Below are positions 12,300 to 24,005 of a stretch of DNA of 64,000 nucleotides, piece after piece (position 1 is the stretch's first letter; the number at the start of each line of letters is the position of its first letter). The stretch lies in NCBI RefSeq assembly GCF_051020765.1, contig NC_134941.1, forward strand, positions 3,286,001 to 3,350,000. Reading direction: 5' to 3'. The notes under the pieces are model-generated. The model had not been told where the DNA came from, did no database searches, and saw nothing but the letters and a program-made list of their open reading frames with translations. Source of the DNA: Lasioglossum baleicum. Taxonomy: Eukaryota > Arthropoda > Insecta > Hymenoptera > Halictidae. Position numbers and translations under genes: made by a program.

Positions 12300-12980
12300 A
12301 TCTTGTTACTTACCTCAGGCTCCTACAATTATTTATATTGGCATTTTAATCTTCTAATAAATTGAGTGAATTTTCTTTTCCCACCTAAGGCCATTTATCA
12401 CTTCATTATTTATTTGCCTTCGGGCTTTTCAAATCCTTCTTCATTGATCCTTTAATTAGCTAATAAATTCTATTAATTTTACGCTGTCGCTGCAGTCGTT
12501 CTATGTCGAGACTATTTTTTGATTTATTATTTATTCATCTCGAAGTTCCGCCATTTATTTGTATGTATCAGGTACTGTTTTAAATCTTCTGATAAATGAG
12601 AGTAATCTTTCTTTACAGAGATCATTTCCTACTTGATTATACATTTGTTTGTATTCATGTTTTAATCTTCTAAGAAATGGAATCAACGTTTTTTTGTTAT
12701 CCGTGATCCGTTCAATCACATTAAATTCTTTATCATTCATTTGCTTTAACGTGTCTACATTTCATTGGGTTCACATCATAATCTTTTTATAAAGGAAATC
12801 AATTTCTCTGTACAACCATTATTGATTTTACTCGTAAATTTCGTTTGCTGTTTATTGTTTGATCTCCTGAGAAATGAAAAGAATCATTCTGTCTATTATT
12901 TCAATTCCCCGTTTCATTGTTTATTCATTCTGAAAATGCCCAAATGTATTGGTATTAATATTTCAAAATCTTAATAAACG
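12300..12980. repeat. Degenerate tandem repeat, period roughly 100 bp
   Basis: Variants of TTTAATCTTCTAATAAAT recur about every 85-120 bp (near 12346, 12450, 12578, 12660, 12773, 12856 and 12960). Each is followed by a pyrimidine-rich stretch and a TTTATTTG-like block. The units are too diverged to align exactly by eye. It reads as an old, decayed minisatellite. Confidence 0.5.
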
Positions 12981-14669
12981 AGGCAGATTTAAATGCTCCA
13001 CAATCGTTTTTCATTATTCACGATTTCATATCATTTTGATGTTTCTATATTTAATCATAACCGATATTTCAGTGCAATTTACTGTAATATCATTAAAGTC
13101 GCAATATAAGTTTAAACATTTACACACCATAATTATAAAATGTCTTCCGTGCGAGTACATGTGGTTAATTAATTTATGACTAAATGTGATTAATTTGGTT
13201 AAACGTGAATTTATCGCACAGTGTGTTTCATAACGTGTTAAATAGAACTAGAAACAATAAGGAATTCTTTCCACAAGGATGCATATCGTATATTTATCTC
13301 TTTTCTTTCAAAGATTAATTCGAATACTTTTGCAGTCTTAAAAACATACAAGGAGAGGTCACATCTGTGGAGTCGCCAATTTTAATGAAACTTTTTGTGG
13401 CGATTCTAGAGACAAAATAAGAAGACACGTGCCCGAGCTTTTTTGCCACTGCTCATGTTTTTTACGAAGATATTTAACACAATTTTTGGGGAATTAAATG
13501 TTGATAGTATCGTACCCCAAGTTTCTGGAGTTCAAATCTCAATAATATTTAAAAACAATCATAAAATGGAGGACACATAATAGTATTCGAATAAAGAGAA
13601 ACTTCTGAGACATTAAAGAAGTTAATTACTCTTCTCTCGAATAGAAAATTAGTTGCTCCACTTCCCGCCATGTCGATAGCAGCCAGTACACTAACGAAGC
13701 GTATTTGAGTTCGAGTAATGAAGGTATTTAAGCTCCTCGCTTTCAGGCACCGAGTCATTCTTCAAATTGAACATCATGTAAACTCATGAACCTAAATACA
13801 ACGTTCTGCAACCCTTCCAGTGTAAGAATAAGAAATGATTTCAATTTGTTGAGCTCCTTCCCCCCCCCTTGCAACTAATTATTTAGCCTCGCACCAGGTG
13901 CGTTCTTTATTAATCACTAGGTGATTTGTTGATCTTAAATGCAAATGAAAAAGCGGATAAGAAAAAATGATGAAATGAGTAGTAAAAAATGCATTGTTTT
14001 CTAAATGTTCAGCAATGCCGAAAATGTTGATATCGATGAAATTTCATAAAAATTATAATCAAAACAAGCATTTGGAAATGAACATTTTGTGAATATAATT
14101 TTGATGTACTCTGCCGAACCTATTTAATATTTAAAAAACATTTTCTCAACTCAAATTTAGAATTACAGTTCGTCATTTATTAAATAAATAATTCTTAACA
14201 GACTAATGAATGTTGTCGAAGTTATTTCCCTCTGACATGGAGTATCTTTTGAGTTTCAAATAGTTTCGCATTTTCTCAAATTGGAATATTTTCAGTATTT
14301 TTCCTTGTATGAGATGCCGCAAGAAACATTTCCACCTTTTCGTTCTTATTCAGGAATGATTATTGTTTAAAGTTTCACAGATATTTCAGTCGATATTCAT
14401 GTTTATATCGCAATGTAAATGCTTTATAAATGTCCATCACCTTCAAAAACGATTAAAAATTGTACAAGCATTTAAAAATCAATATTTTGTGAATATCATC
14501 ATGGATTGTTGTTTCTAAACTGAACATGATTTTTCAGGCAATTCCGAAAATGAGACAAAGAAGTGGTTTAAATAAAAGTTAATCAACATTTAGCGGTCTA
14601 CTATAAAAAATTTTTTAAAATGTTAAAAAATCAAGGTCACCCTTAATTTTTATTATAAAAATCAATTTA
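12981..14669. other. AT-rich DNA, weak duplicated segment
   Basis: An AAGCATTTGGAAATGAACAT block near 14065 and an AAGCATTTAAAAATCAATAT block near 14468, each followed by TTTGTGAATAT, suggest an old duplication. A C9 run lies near 13860. The minus frame 13549-13758 has no recognisable domain. Confidence 0.35.
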
Positions 14670-15064
14670 CAGGGTGTCCCACGTAACACTTTTCACGATT
14701 TTTCAAGTACTTGCGATAATCTGACAAAAACATATTTTAAACAAAAGTCGATCAGTTTTCTCTCGATTGGCTATACATTGCAATAAAAAAAATTCCAAAA
14801 TTTTCTTTTTAATTATTGCCAAGGCCAGGTATTTTTGACTTGATAGTAGTAAAGCCCGTATCAAGAGGAATTCAACGACCTTCGGATGACCATGGAAGTA
14901 CCATTTTAAAAATTGAAGGTGGCCTTGTCAATAATTAAAAAGAAAATTTTTGACAACGAAAACTCATCGACTTTTGTTTAAAATATTTTTTGTCAGATTA
15001 CTTAATTAAAAGTAGTTAAATACTTAACTAAAAAATCGTGAAAAGTGTTACGTGGGACACCCTG
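14670..15064. mobile_element. TA-flanked MITE with CAGGGTGTCCC ends
   Basis: TA at 14668-14669 and 15065-15066 flank a 395-bp element. The first 20 bases CAGGGTGTCCCACGTAACAC are mirrored exactly at the right end, and the inverted repeat runs on through TTTTCACGATTTTT (about 35 bp in all). Inner blocks ATCTGACAAAAA, TTTAAACAAAAGTCGAT and TTTTCTTTTTAATTATTG also face their complements, so the arms are partly foldback. TA duplication with these termini suggests a Tc1/mariner-type non-autonomous element. No transposase frame. Confidence 0.88.
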
Positions 15065-15066
15065 TA

Positions 15067-15229
15067 TATTTTTAACTCCATAATATTGTAGCTAATGTCA
15101 AACAGAATTCAACGACTTACATCGTTACACCCTTAAACTTCCAAATAGTGCTAAAATCGCCTGGATCACTGTGCACCGTATGCATACATACATAATTTGA
15201 TAGTTATACATAACTGAATACATAATGGA
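15067..15229. other. AT-rich spacer
   Basis: No feature seen. Confidence 0.4.
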
Positions 15230-15990
15230 CGATATTTCTTATGCGCCGAGCGCAACAACCGCGTAAGTTTTTGCTGAAGCTCCGAATCGGACAACGCCTT
15301 GGTCTAATTTCCACTTAAAGTCGATCTTTCCGCATTTACTGGCGCTCGGGGCGACGATAAATTTCGTTGGCAAACGCCATCCGGCGGAATGCGAGCCACG
15401 TATACATCGTAAAATTGCAGCAGCCCAGGGAAGGCAACGAAAGAGAAAAGGAAGGGCAATTGCAAGGGTACGAGTGAGGTTTCAATGATAACACACTATT
15501 GTGACGTTTAGTTCTTTTGGGAGACGTTCCCGCCGAGAAGCGGAGAAATTTTATCGCGGCTCATGTTATCGATACACCGTTCCCCGGAAAAATATGGGAG
15601 CCGTTGCTATGAATCAGGATTGTTCTCGCTGAAGCAAAATAATGAAAGGTCCGCTATATCTTTCGGGAGATTTGAAAGTACGATCTCCAAGTGGGTTATA
15701 ATTGTGTGTTATCTTCGTTTTTCTCGTGCTGAGAATGGGAACACGGAATCGGGAATGGGAGGTGTAGAACTCGCGAAAGGAAGGTACGAGTGCAGAGAGA
15801 TTTGCATGAGAAGATAATAGAAATGAGTCAGGTAGGGATAGTTCGGAGCGAAATTATATATAAGAGCGCGCCATGAAGAATGCAGGAGGGCAGATTAACC
15901 ATTAGGATTGGGTCAGGAGTTATGAGATTCTCGTGCCGAATGCTTGGAATTGCCGCGAGGCCGTGGGAACCAACGAAATATAAAGAGTTA
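15230..15990. other. GC-richer non-repeat patch
   Basis: CG-containing sequence with no repeat signature. It includes an 84-codon frame (15563-15817) lacking any recognisable domain and a TATATAAGAG word near 15857 that resembles a TATA box but has no gene after it. Candidate conserved non-coding host DNA, inferred from composition. Confidence 0.3.
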
Positions 15991-16308
15991 TTGTTATGGG
16001 TACATACTCAAAGAGTAATGCGAGATTCTTGACACCACCCACTCGAGATTATTTCGTGACTTTTCCATCGTGACCTAACAGCAATTTTCTAACAGTCTTT
16101 TCCCTAACACAAGGTAGATAAATTGTTAAAATTATTTGACATAAACGGAACACAGATTTAATATTTAACATCGAGTAACATCGAGCCAGATCTCGTGACG
16201 AAGATTTCGAACGGAATCTACTAAATATATGTATATTATTAAGTTTTGTTTGACGCGAAATAAAATTCTACTTTGTCGTTGTCGATATATATAGACAAAC
16301 TTCATTAA

Positions 16309-16913
16309 CCTTTAACTACCCGCGCTGGTGTAAACAGTACACCATTATTTCAGAAAATGCTGTCCCATCATAGTGCGACTTCCCCCAGCACTGCCGCTTC
16401 ATGTAACCTACGCCCAATGTATCCACAAAATACACACGAAGTTGCTGTTTACACACTGCTGTTTCCGTGTATTCATTCGTACAGAGTACAGAAGAAGGAA
16501 TTGAAGAGGAGCCGCCACCAGCTTTGGCAGGTATTTTGATACGAGCGAGATGTTTTATCTGCGGTAGGAAGAAGGATCGAGTAACCAACTATCTTCTGCG
16601 GCAGTTGCAAGAGATCAGTATGTAAACGACATATGACCACCGTTATTACATGCGATTCGTGCAAGATCGGCGAACAGAGCAGCGAATAAAGCGAATGTGA
16701 AAAGAATGTCACCAGATTTTTTTTTTTTTATTAACAATTATTATATTCATTTATCGTTATTTTCTCAATAAATATCATAATTCATCAAGACAATGTATTT
16801 TCTTGTACTAATACAATGATATGTGTACTTAATCACACAGTGATACATATGGTGTACAAAATACACCGCGCGAGTACTTAAGTGAAAATTCAGGGCGCGC
16901 GGGTAGTTAAAGA
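16309..16913. mobile_element. piggyBac-like element, TTAA-flanked, internally deleted
   Basis: TTAA at 16305-16308 and 16914-16917 flank ends that both read (C/T)CTTTAACTACCCGCGC inward. This gives about 17 bp of inverted repeat with one mismatch at the outermost base. The 605-bp interior is too short for a full transposase (usually near 600 residues) but retains a possible C-terminal piece (see next entry). A T9 run lies near 16718. Superfamily assignment from TTAA and termini is solid. Confidence 0.85.
16490..16690 (+). pseudogene. Possible piggyBac transposase C-terminal cysteine-rich remnant
   Basis: In one plus-strand frame the stretch near 16535-16600 reads RARCFICGRKKDRVTNYLLRQ, stopping soon after. 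In another frame the stretch near 16618-16680 gives VCKRHMTTVITCDSCKIGE. Paired CxxC motifs of this spacing resemble the cysteine-rich zinc-binding tail that ends piggyBac transposases. A frameshift or small indel between the two segments would explain the frame change. The catalytic aspartate domain is absent. The call is supported by the surrounding TTAA element, but the protein similarity itself is modest. Confidence 0.45.
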
Positions 16914-16917
16914 TTAA

Positions 16918-18742
16918 ATATAAAAAAAAAAATTCGAAGTTAATAATAGTTGGTCTTCAACTTTGGCTACAGTATTCTCTCCGTAACTGTGAAGACTTTT
17001 GCAGAGTCACAGTTATAGAAGAGGTATACGACTTTCTTTGTAGTTTGCAGTGTTCTTCATATTCGAAGGATAACGATCGAGGACGGTGTCTCATGACGTT
17101 CGGCAAACTTTAACGGAGTGTGAGCTCAGTCTTCTAAATTCAAAAATCAAAATTCCTTATTATGTATTGGTTTATCGTAAATGAAACTTCAACCATCTCA
17201 TTCGTCTCCTTTTTCCGATTAAATGACAGAAACATGATATAATGACGACAATAATTACTTGTGTAAACTATAATTAAAGTTTCGGAGTTCACAATTACAG
17301 AATTCTTTCATCCGTCATAAATGTAAAGTTCGAATCTTCAATCGCTCGTTACACAAGTAGTTATGATCGCAATAATATCGTCTGTGGTGTCATTTTGATC
17401 AGAAATATAATTTAATCATTTGATGATAATTTAATAAGGAAAAATACAGTATCTTAAACTTGAATTTTAGTCAAATTAAGAATAGATACGTAACTCCAAA
17501 AAATATTCCATGATCCTGAAACGACGTCACAATATTTCCTCGATGATACAACATTCATTTATCTCGTTTAATTCGATTATCCGATTGTCCACAAAAGCGT
17601 TGAATGCAACGTTGTTACTTCTGCAATTAAACTTCAATTAACGAAACGTAAATACGTTGATTAAACTGGCAAATTAAGGTGAACGTTTTCACGGTACAGC
17701 CGCTGATAATGGCAGAGTGTTATTGAATAATTTATGATTTTCACGCAGAGCCGGAGATTTATGGTTTCATTAGAAGTCGATTATTCAATCGAAAGTTTAT
17801 CGCATTCCAGTTATTAATACGGACGCTTTTCCTGCTCCACACCACTGGTTCGGCAGTATTGATCGGCCTCTTTTACCAAATACCAATTACTTGATTAACA
17901 CGATCGCCCTGGCCTTCCATTATCATTTGGGGATCTGCTTATGCCATGAATTTGCGAAAACAAAACCAACCGGATACTTCGGCTGATCCGCGAACAATCA
18001 GCCGTTTCCATTCCGAACGCCATTCGTAATTAAATTGGACTGTCAAAAGAATGCGACCTGATTTTCGAATATTGTGCTTCTTCACGTTTCCTGTCGATCA
18101 AGTAAGAAACAATTTTTATGACTGAGGTAAAGTAACATTTTTTAGTTTTCTGAGAGCCGTATCTTATCACAAGATTGTCTTCTTACTATAGATGTTTATG
18201 CAACAATATATTAACGATATTACTATCTTCCTTCGGTACAAGATTACTCTGAGCTAATTAATACGGTGCAACATACTAGTTTGCAATTTAAAGCAATGAA
18301 CAGATTTAAAAAATTGAATAACATCAATGTATTAGTTGCATCTTACGAACATTATTACAGAATGAAAGAAATTTTTACTTGGCCCTTGTTTATTGCAGAA
18401 GATGCAACAATTTTTATTCTGCACGAAGTTGCGCGGTTTAGTAATGAGGCAGAAAGTGAAGTATAACTGAATCCAAATGAACAATTTCATTTACAATATA
18501 TGAGAATATTAGGTTTTCAATGACAGTACAATTCCAGTAAATAATTTTTAGTACCTGAATAAAAAATCGACAGAAGTATACAAGTACATTATTAATATGA
18601 GAACTATCAATATGACCTATTACAATTAAAATTTTATTTTACGATTATTGAAATTGTCAGTAACGTCAATTATACTCGCATAGGTTTCGCACATCTCTTG
18701 CAATGTTCATTGCAGTATTATATTACGATGTACATCTTCCGT
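16918..18742. other. AT-rich DNA with a faint inverted segment
   Basis: Blocks near 17195-17260 (TCCGATTAAATGACA, GATATAATGACGAC, ATTACTTGTGTAA) face looser complements near 17345-17405 (TTACACAAGTAGTTAT, ATATCGTCTG, GTGTCATTTTGATCAGAAA). Similar words occur near 35755-35810 and 45670-45720, suggesting a degraded dispersed repeat. No clear termini, no coding frame. Confidence 0.4.
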
Positions 18743-20142
18743 TATATTAATTAAATATTGTATTAAAACGTTTCCCATACTCTTATCGTAATGCTAACAG
18801 AAAACGAATAGATAATTTCAGAGAAATATTAAATGAATTTATTGATCTGTATATTACTAAAAAGATCAGGTCACATTTCCGTAACAGTGCGCTTGTAGGT
18901 TTTATAAAACGAATCACCTTGATTGGTGGATGCATTGTTAGAAAATCTACAAGCGCACAGTTACGGAGATGTGACGGAGAATTATATTGATTAAATATTG
19001 TATTAAAATGTTTCCCATACTCTCATCGTAATGCTAACAGAAATCGAATAGATAATTTCAGAGAAATATTAAATGAATTTATTGATCTGTATATTACTAA
19101 AAAGATCAGGTCACATCTCCGTAACTGTGCGCTTGTAGATTTTCTAAAACGAATCACCTTGAGTGGTGGATGCATTGTTAGAAAATCTACAAGCGCACAG
19201 TTACGGAGATGTGACGGAGAATTATATTGATTAAATATTGTATTAAAATGTTTCCCATACTCTCATCGTAATGCTAACAGAAATCGAATAGATAATTTCA
19301 GAGAAATATTAAATGAATTTATTGATCTGTATATTACTAAAAAGATCAGGTCACATCTCCGTAACTGTGCGCTTGTAGATTTTCTAAAACGAATCACCTT
19401 GATTGGTGGATGCATGGTTAGAAAATCTACAAGCGCACAGTTACGGAGATGTGACGGAGAATTATATTGATTAAATATTGTATTAAAATGTTTCCCATAC
19501 TCTCATCGTAATGCTAACAGAAATCGAATAGATAATTTCAGAGAAATATTAAATGAATTTATTGATCTGTATATTACTAAAAAGATCAGGTCACATTTCC
19601 GTAACAGTGCGCTTGTAGGTTTTATAAAACGAATCACCTTGATTGGTGGATGCATTGTTAGAAAATCTACAAGCGCACAGTTACGGAGATGTGACGGAGA
19701 ATTATATTGATTAAATATTGTATTAAAACGTTTCCCATACTCTCATCGTAATGCTAACAAAAATCGAATAGACACTTTCAGGGAAATATTAAATGAATTT
19801 ATTGATCTGTATATTACTAAAAAGATCAGGTCACATCTCCCTAACTGTGCGCTTGTAGGTTCTATAAAACGAATTACCTTGATTGGTGGATGCATTGTTA
19901 GAAAATCTACAAGCGCACAGTTACGGACATGTGACGGAGAATTATATTGATTAAATATTGTATATTAAAACGTTTCCCATACACTTATCGTAATTCTAAC
20001 AGGAATCGAACGCATAATTTCAGAGAAATTATTAAATGAATTTATTGATCTGTATATTACTAAAAAGATCAGGTCACATCTCCGCAACTGTGCGCTTCTA
20101 GGTTTTATAAAACGAATCACCTTGAGTGGTGGATGCATTGTT
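18743..20142. repeat. 240-bp satellite array, about 5.8 units, each with an internal hairpin
   Basis: Units repeat with an exact 240-bp period (equivalent points at 18781, 19021, 19261, 19501, 19741; the sixth is offset by small indels at 19981). Each unit contains an inverted repeat of about 38 bp whose left arm starts TCACATCTCCGTAACTGTGC. A ~32-bp loop that itself can pair (CACCTTGATTGGTG) separates it from the right arm, which ends GTTACGGAGATGTGA. In units two and three the arms match perfectly. Units one and four share the same altered left arm (TTTCCGTAACAGTGC and GGTTTTATAA), and unit five carries other changes. The sixth unit stops inside the loop at about 20142, so its right arm is missing. 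No coding frame is conserved. Confidence 0.95.
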
Positions 20143-21108
20143 AAGTATCCTGAATTCCTGTATCGAGGCATTTCCAGGAACGGAATTGAACGTAGGGACA
20201 GCATAGATATTCGCAGATGAGAAAGAATCACTCCCCCATATTGGCGTGGGACCTTCTGAATTCTTCGAGGAGACCATGAGAATAAGATTGCTCTTCATAT
20301 CTGATATACACAGGCGATTTAACCTGAAATATGCAACTTCCTGGTATATTGCTTCATTCCACCTTTTATTCCCCCTCGATCCGAGGTCTGTCGGAATTTA
20401 ATTAATAGTTCGAACATGCACGGGCTTTACGCATCAACGTGTTCTTGGGTGCGAACAAAAAACGTGCTTCAAAACGGAGGAGAGTGAGCTGCAGACAACG
20501 TAGAGACATATTTCAACAACAAAAAACCACGGCATAATTTGTAATTGTTCCAAAGCACTTTGTCTTGTGCAGATGTTGAACTTTTCTTCGGATTTAATTC
20601 AGCCTAGAATTTATAGTGTTTTCGCTCATTTCGATGCAAATTCCCGCGCTTCGTATGTCTGGCGCAGACGAAGAAGAATCTTCAAACTTCATTTCGCGGA
20701 GAGGACTTTTTGTACGTGTCCATCAGAGGACCGGAAATGAAAGTTCCTTGCCACCGTAGTTAGGGAATTTGGCCTTTTTCTACGTGTACATGACTGCTGA
20801 TTTTCGGCTGAGGGAAGTCCCCTAACACCGGACATCACTTGATGCAGTATACCAACATTTTATTAAATAGTTTAACCGGTGAAGGGCATGAAGAAAAACG
20901 AATAGGAGTGAAGAATCCAATAAAACTGATGAGTCCCTCTAAATAAAGAAAATGAAAATACTAAAATAAGCGTAGACATGAAAGCTATACGAAACTAAAC
21001 CATGATGATGCTGAAGAAACTGTATGTATAATTTGCTTATAGAATAATTATGAAAATTCAATTAAATTTTCGAGTTGTCACGAATGATATGTTATTAGCT
21101 GGTGTACA
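20143..21108. other. No recognised feature
   Basis: Moderate composition with no repeat signature. The minus frames 19965-20231 and 20098-20298 mostly cover the array edge and show no domain. Confidence 0.4.
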
Positions 21109-21110
21109 TA

Positions 21111-22370
21111 CTAGGTCATTCAGAACGTTCGTAGCCTGACACATAGATGATATTGGTAGCAGAAAAAACATATCGTTATTGAAAACATCCGTCCTTCATG
21201 TGAACGTACCATACATTCCAAATCGATCTGTCAAATAGCTTGCTTCAGGCAGCTGATTAAAGTGGACGTGTTTGCTTTGGTTAGAAAAATGGAAAACTTG
21301 AAAAATCGTGCAGTCATTGAATATTTATACGAAAAAGGATTAAGCGGAAAGGAAATTTTTGATGATATGGTGAATGTGTTAGGGGACAGTGCTCCTTCAT
21401 ATGCAATGGTAAAAAATGAGTTGCTCTATTTAAACATGGTCGTACAGACATTAATAATGATCCACATTCAGGACGTTCAAGAACTGCAACCACTTCAGAA
21501 ATGATTGATCATGTCCATGATTTGCTTTTGGAAGATCGCCGATTAACTGTGGTTGATTTAGCTGAGGCCACAGGCATCTCAACTGAATCAGTTCATGAGA
21601 TCTTAACTAATGAATTAGGAATGAGAAAGCTATTGCCAAGATGGGTGCCGCATTCGTTAAATTCAGATCAAAAACGCATTCGCGTGAAATGTTCTCAACA
21701 ACATTTTGATTGTTTGCAAAAAAGTAAAACTGACTTTGTTCGTCGATTTGTAACTATGGATGAGACTTGGATTCACCACTATGATCCTGCATTGCGACAA
21801 CAAACCGAAGAGTTGACTGAGCCCAGTTGTTCAGCTCCAAAGCAGCCAAAGTGGTCAAAATAGACAAAGAATGTCATGGCATCCGTTTTTTGGGATGCAA
21901 AAGGAATTTTGTTAATTGATTAAATTCAAATCAGGAAAATAATAACAGGAGAGTATTACTCAAACCTTTTGGATCAACAGGATGCACAAATTCGGGAGAA
22001 AAGATCTGGCTTGGCGAAGAAAAATGTCATTTTTCACCAGGACAATGCGCCGGCTCACAAAGGTGTTCTTGCAATGTACAAATTGAAGAAGTTACGCTAT
22101 GAATTGTTGGAGCATCCACCATATTCAGCAGACCTGGCCCCCTCTGACTTCCATTTATTCCCAAACCTCAAAAAATTTCTACGTGGCAGGCGTTTTTCAG
22201 CAAATGAAGAAGTTATAGCAGCCATAGATGAATATTTTAGAGGTCTCGAGGAAAATCATTTCAGAGATGGAGTAAATGAATTAGAAAATCGCTGGAAAAG
22301 AATAAATGTATTTTGACTCATTATTTCATGTCATTTCATTGTTAGGCTACGAACTTTCTGAATGATCTAG
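21111..22370 (+). mobile_element. mariner-family transposon with intact ends
   Basis: TA at 21109-21110 and 22371-22372 flanks CTAGGTCATTCAGAACGTTC on the left and, on the other strand at the right, CTAGATCATTCAGAAAGTTC. The inverted repeats run about 30 bp (to GTAGCCT) with few mismatches. The 1260-bp length is what full-length mariners show (about 1.3 kb). The ends are complete but the transposase is disabled (next entry). Confidence 0.95.
21262..22316 (+). pseudogene. mariner transposase, broken by one frameshift and two stops
   Basis: This was a mariner transposase, the cut-and-paste enzyme acting at the element's own terminal repeats. The N-terminal helix-turn-helix region reads from 21262 (start ATG at 21289 or the upstream one; residues such as NRAVIEYLYEKGL). 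The frame breaks near 21417, where one base appears to be lost inside a VKN-W-ALFKHG-like segment. The second frame (from about 21420, open from 21501) contains the linker helix-turn-helix (DRRLTVVDLAEATGIS), WVPHSL and the first catalytic aspartate in TMDETWIHHY. It stops at TAG 21861, continues in the same frame through VMASVFWDAKGI, and stops again at TAA 21921. From about 21924 it runs to 22316 with FHQDNAPAH (second Asp) and PPYSADLAPSDFHLFPNLKK (third Asp, D34D spacing). All catalytic Asp codons survive, so the decay is recent to moderate. Not functional as it stands. Confidence 0.93.
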
Positions 22371-22372
22371 TA

Positions 22373-23759
22373 TGTATGTATCCCTGAATATTGAGATAAT
22401 TAGATGTACTTGTAACGAATCTAAGATATTTTGAAAGCAGGTGCCTCTATTTGATTAAAGAAGATTTATGTTGAATAGATTTGCTTTTTCTATTTATTTC
22501 GTCGACTTAATCAGGCACATAAGATTCTTAATGCAAAGTAATGCTTATTTGTATTTTAAAAAAGCTTTGTATGTTCTTAATAACTTAAAATTCCTTCAGA
22601 TTAAGTGGTAACGAGTTTCCAAAATTGTAATTTCCCATCTCTCTTCAACGTTATACAATAATAATTGATGCGGATGAATGCTTTAAAATCACTGAAATAG
22701 TACAGGGATTTGTGAATGTAACAATTGTTTTATGTTTTACTTCGCATACACAGGACAGACATATGTAGAATAATTAAAAACCATTGATCTGTTAGGCCAA
22801 CTTTGCTTTACATAAAGACATGAAAAAATTTTTCAAAGCTGTGCTTAAAAAGCGAATAACTCTTTCATATTGTTTCCATACACATTTTTGACATTAATTT
22901 AATTTGCAACTTTTGCTTGAAATTGGTAGGTCTGTTTAGACATTGAGATCATTTTTTCCATTCATTTTGTTTGTTAATTTTCTCAGTGTAAAATGTTTAG
23001 TAGTTCCAATACTAGTTCTAATTCTAATACGAGAATCTGACTAAATTTCATGTAATACAACTAATTTAATTCACATTTATATAGTACACAGATTAAATAC
23101 AGTTAAATAATTATAGCTACATTCGATTATAATTTTTTAACTTTTTGTTAGAAATTAGTTTTGTCGAATTGTATTCTTTCGTATGGTATGAATTATTCAA
23201 ATAAATGCTAAACAGTGTGTTTCTGAAAAAGCGAGATATTTTATATTTTCGAGAATATCATAATTCCTTATTTATTTATTGCAACACAAGTTTAATTTGT
23301 ACGAATTAAGATTATTTCGCATTAACTGGCTCGCAGCTACACAAAAATATGGCACTTTGATTAATAGAATTTTGATGGTTTCATAAATCAGTTAGTGTGA
23401 ATCAACCTTCAGGCTTCTGAAAGTGCAGCCACAACTCCCGAGGTATAAAACTCGGTCCCCTCAGAGTCCTGAATCATGATCCTCTAAGTCTGCAGCAGTA
23501 CATGGTTTACAGCCCGATAATTAGCGAGAATGGCTTGCAAATGTCAAAGGTAAGCTGAGGACTTTCCTTCGGCTTCTGCAAGTTAAGCCCTGGGCGATCT
23601 ATTGAGGCTGATGCGACCACACTCAAATTTATGCTGATAATTACAAAGCGTGTAACTATGAATAATATATCAATTTGTGGATGTAGATGAAATTTAGTAT
23701 ACTATCTCACTACGTTTCTATTTACCAATTCGATAGAGATCAATATTAAATATTTTAAT
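22373..23759. other. AT-rich DNA, nothing recognised
   Basis: No repeat or credible frame. The 23400-23620 segment is somewhat GC-richer without a recognisable feature. Confidence 0.4.
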
Positions 23760-24005
23760 CGAACCATTGCATTTTTAAAGATAATTATGAAAGTCTATTT
23801 AAGGGTAGAATGGACAAGAATGACTCTTTATTACAATTAAATTTTCCTGACAAGTCCATATAAAGAAGCTGTAGAAAGCAATCTCTACTATTCCTTTCGT
23901 AATACAAACTAAACGCAACTTTTCAAATATTTTCATTACATATCATCAAGTAAATTAATTCATCTAGCTTGCCAGAAAATCTGAAGTCGTTTCGTTCACT
24001 TATAA
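23760..24005. mobile_element. Degraded fragment of the CAGTGA foldback family
   Basis: Segments AAGAAGCTGTAGAAAG, ACGCAACTTTT, ATCAAGTAAATTAATTCATC, TAGCTTGCCAGAAAATCTGA and AGTCGTTTCGTTCACTTA follow, in order, the right arm of the foldback family (compare 50480-50600 and 61430-61600). No terminus is left. A short AGACAGCGGATCTTTATTATT word near 24046 may be an end of the AGACTGCGG family. Confidence 0.5.

Noticed and set aside
15857..15866. TATATAAGAG as a promoter
   Set aside because: In AT-rich DNA this word is expected by chance, and no gene follows.
18870..20142. Regularly spaced palindromic repeats, superficially like a CRISPR array
   Set aside because: The unit is 240 bp with near-identical 'spacers', there are no cas genes, and the context is eukaryotic. 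It is a satellite.
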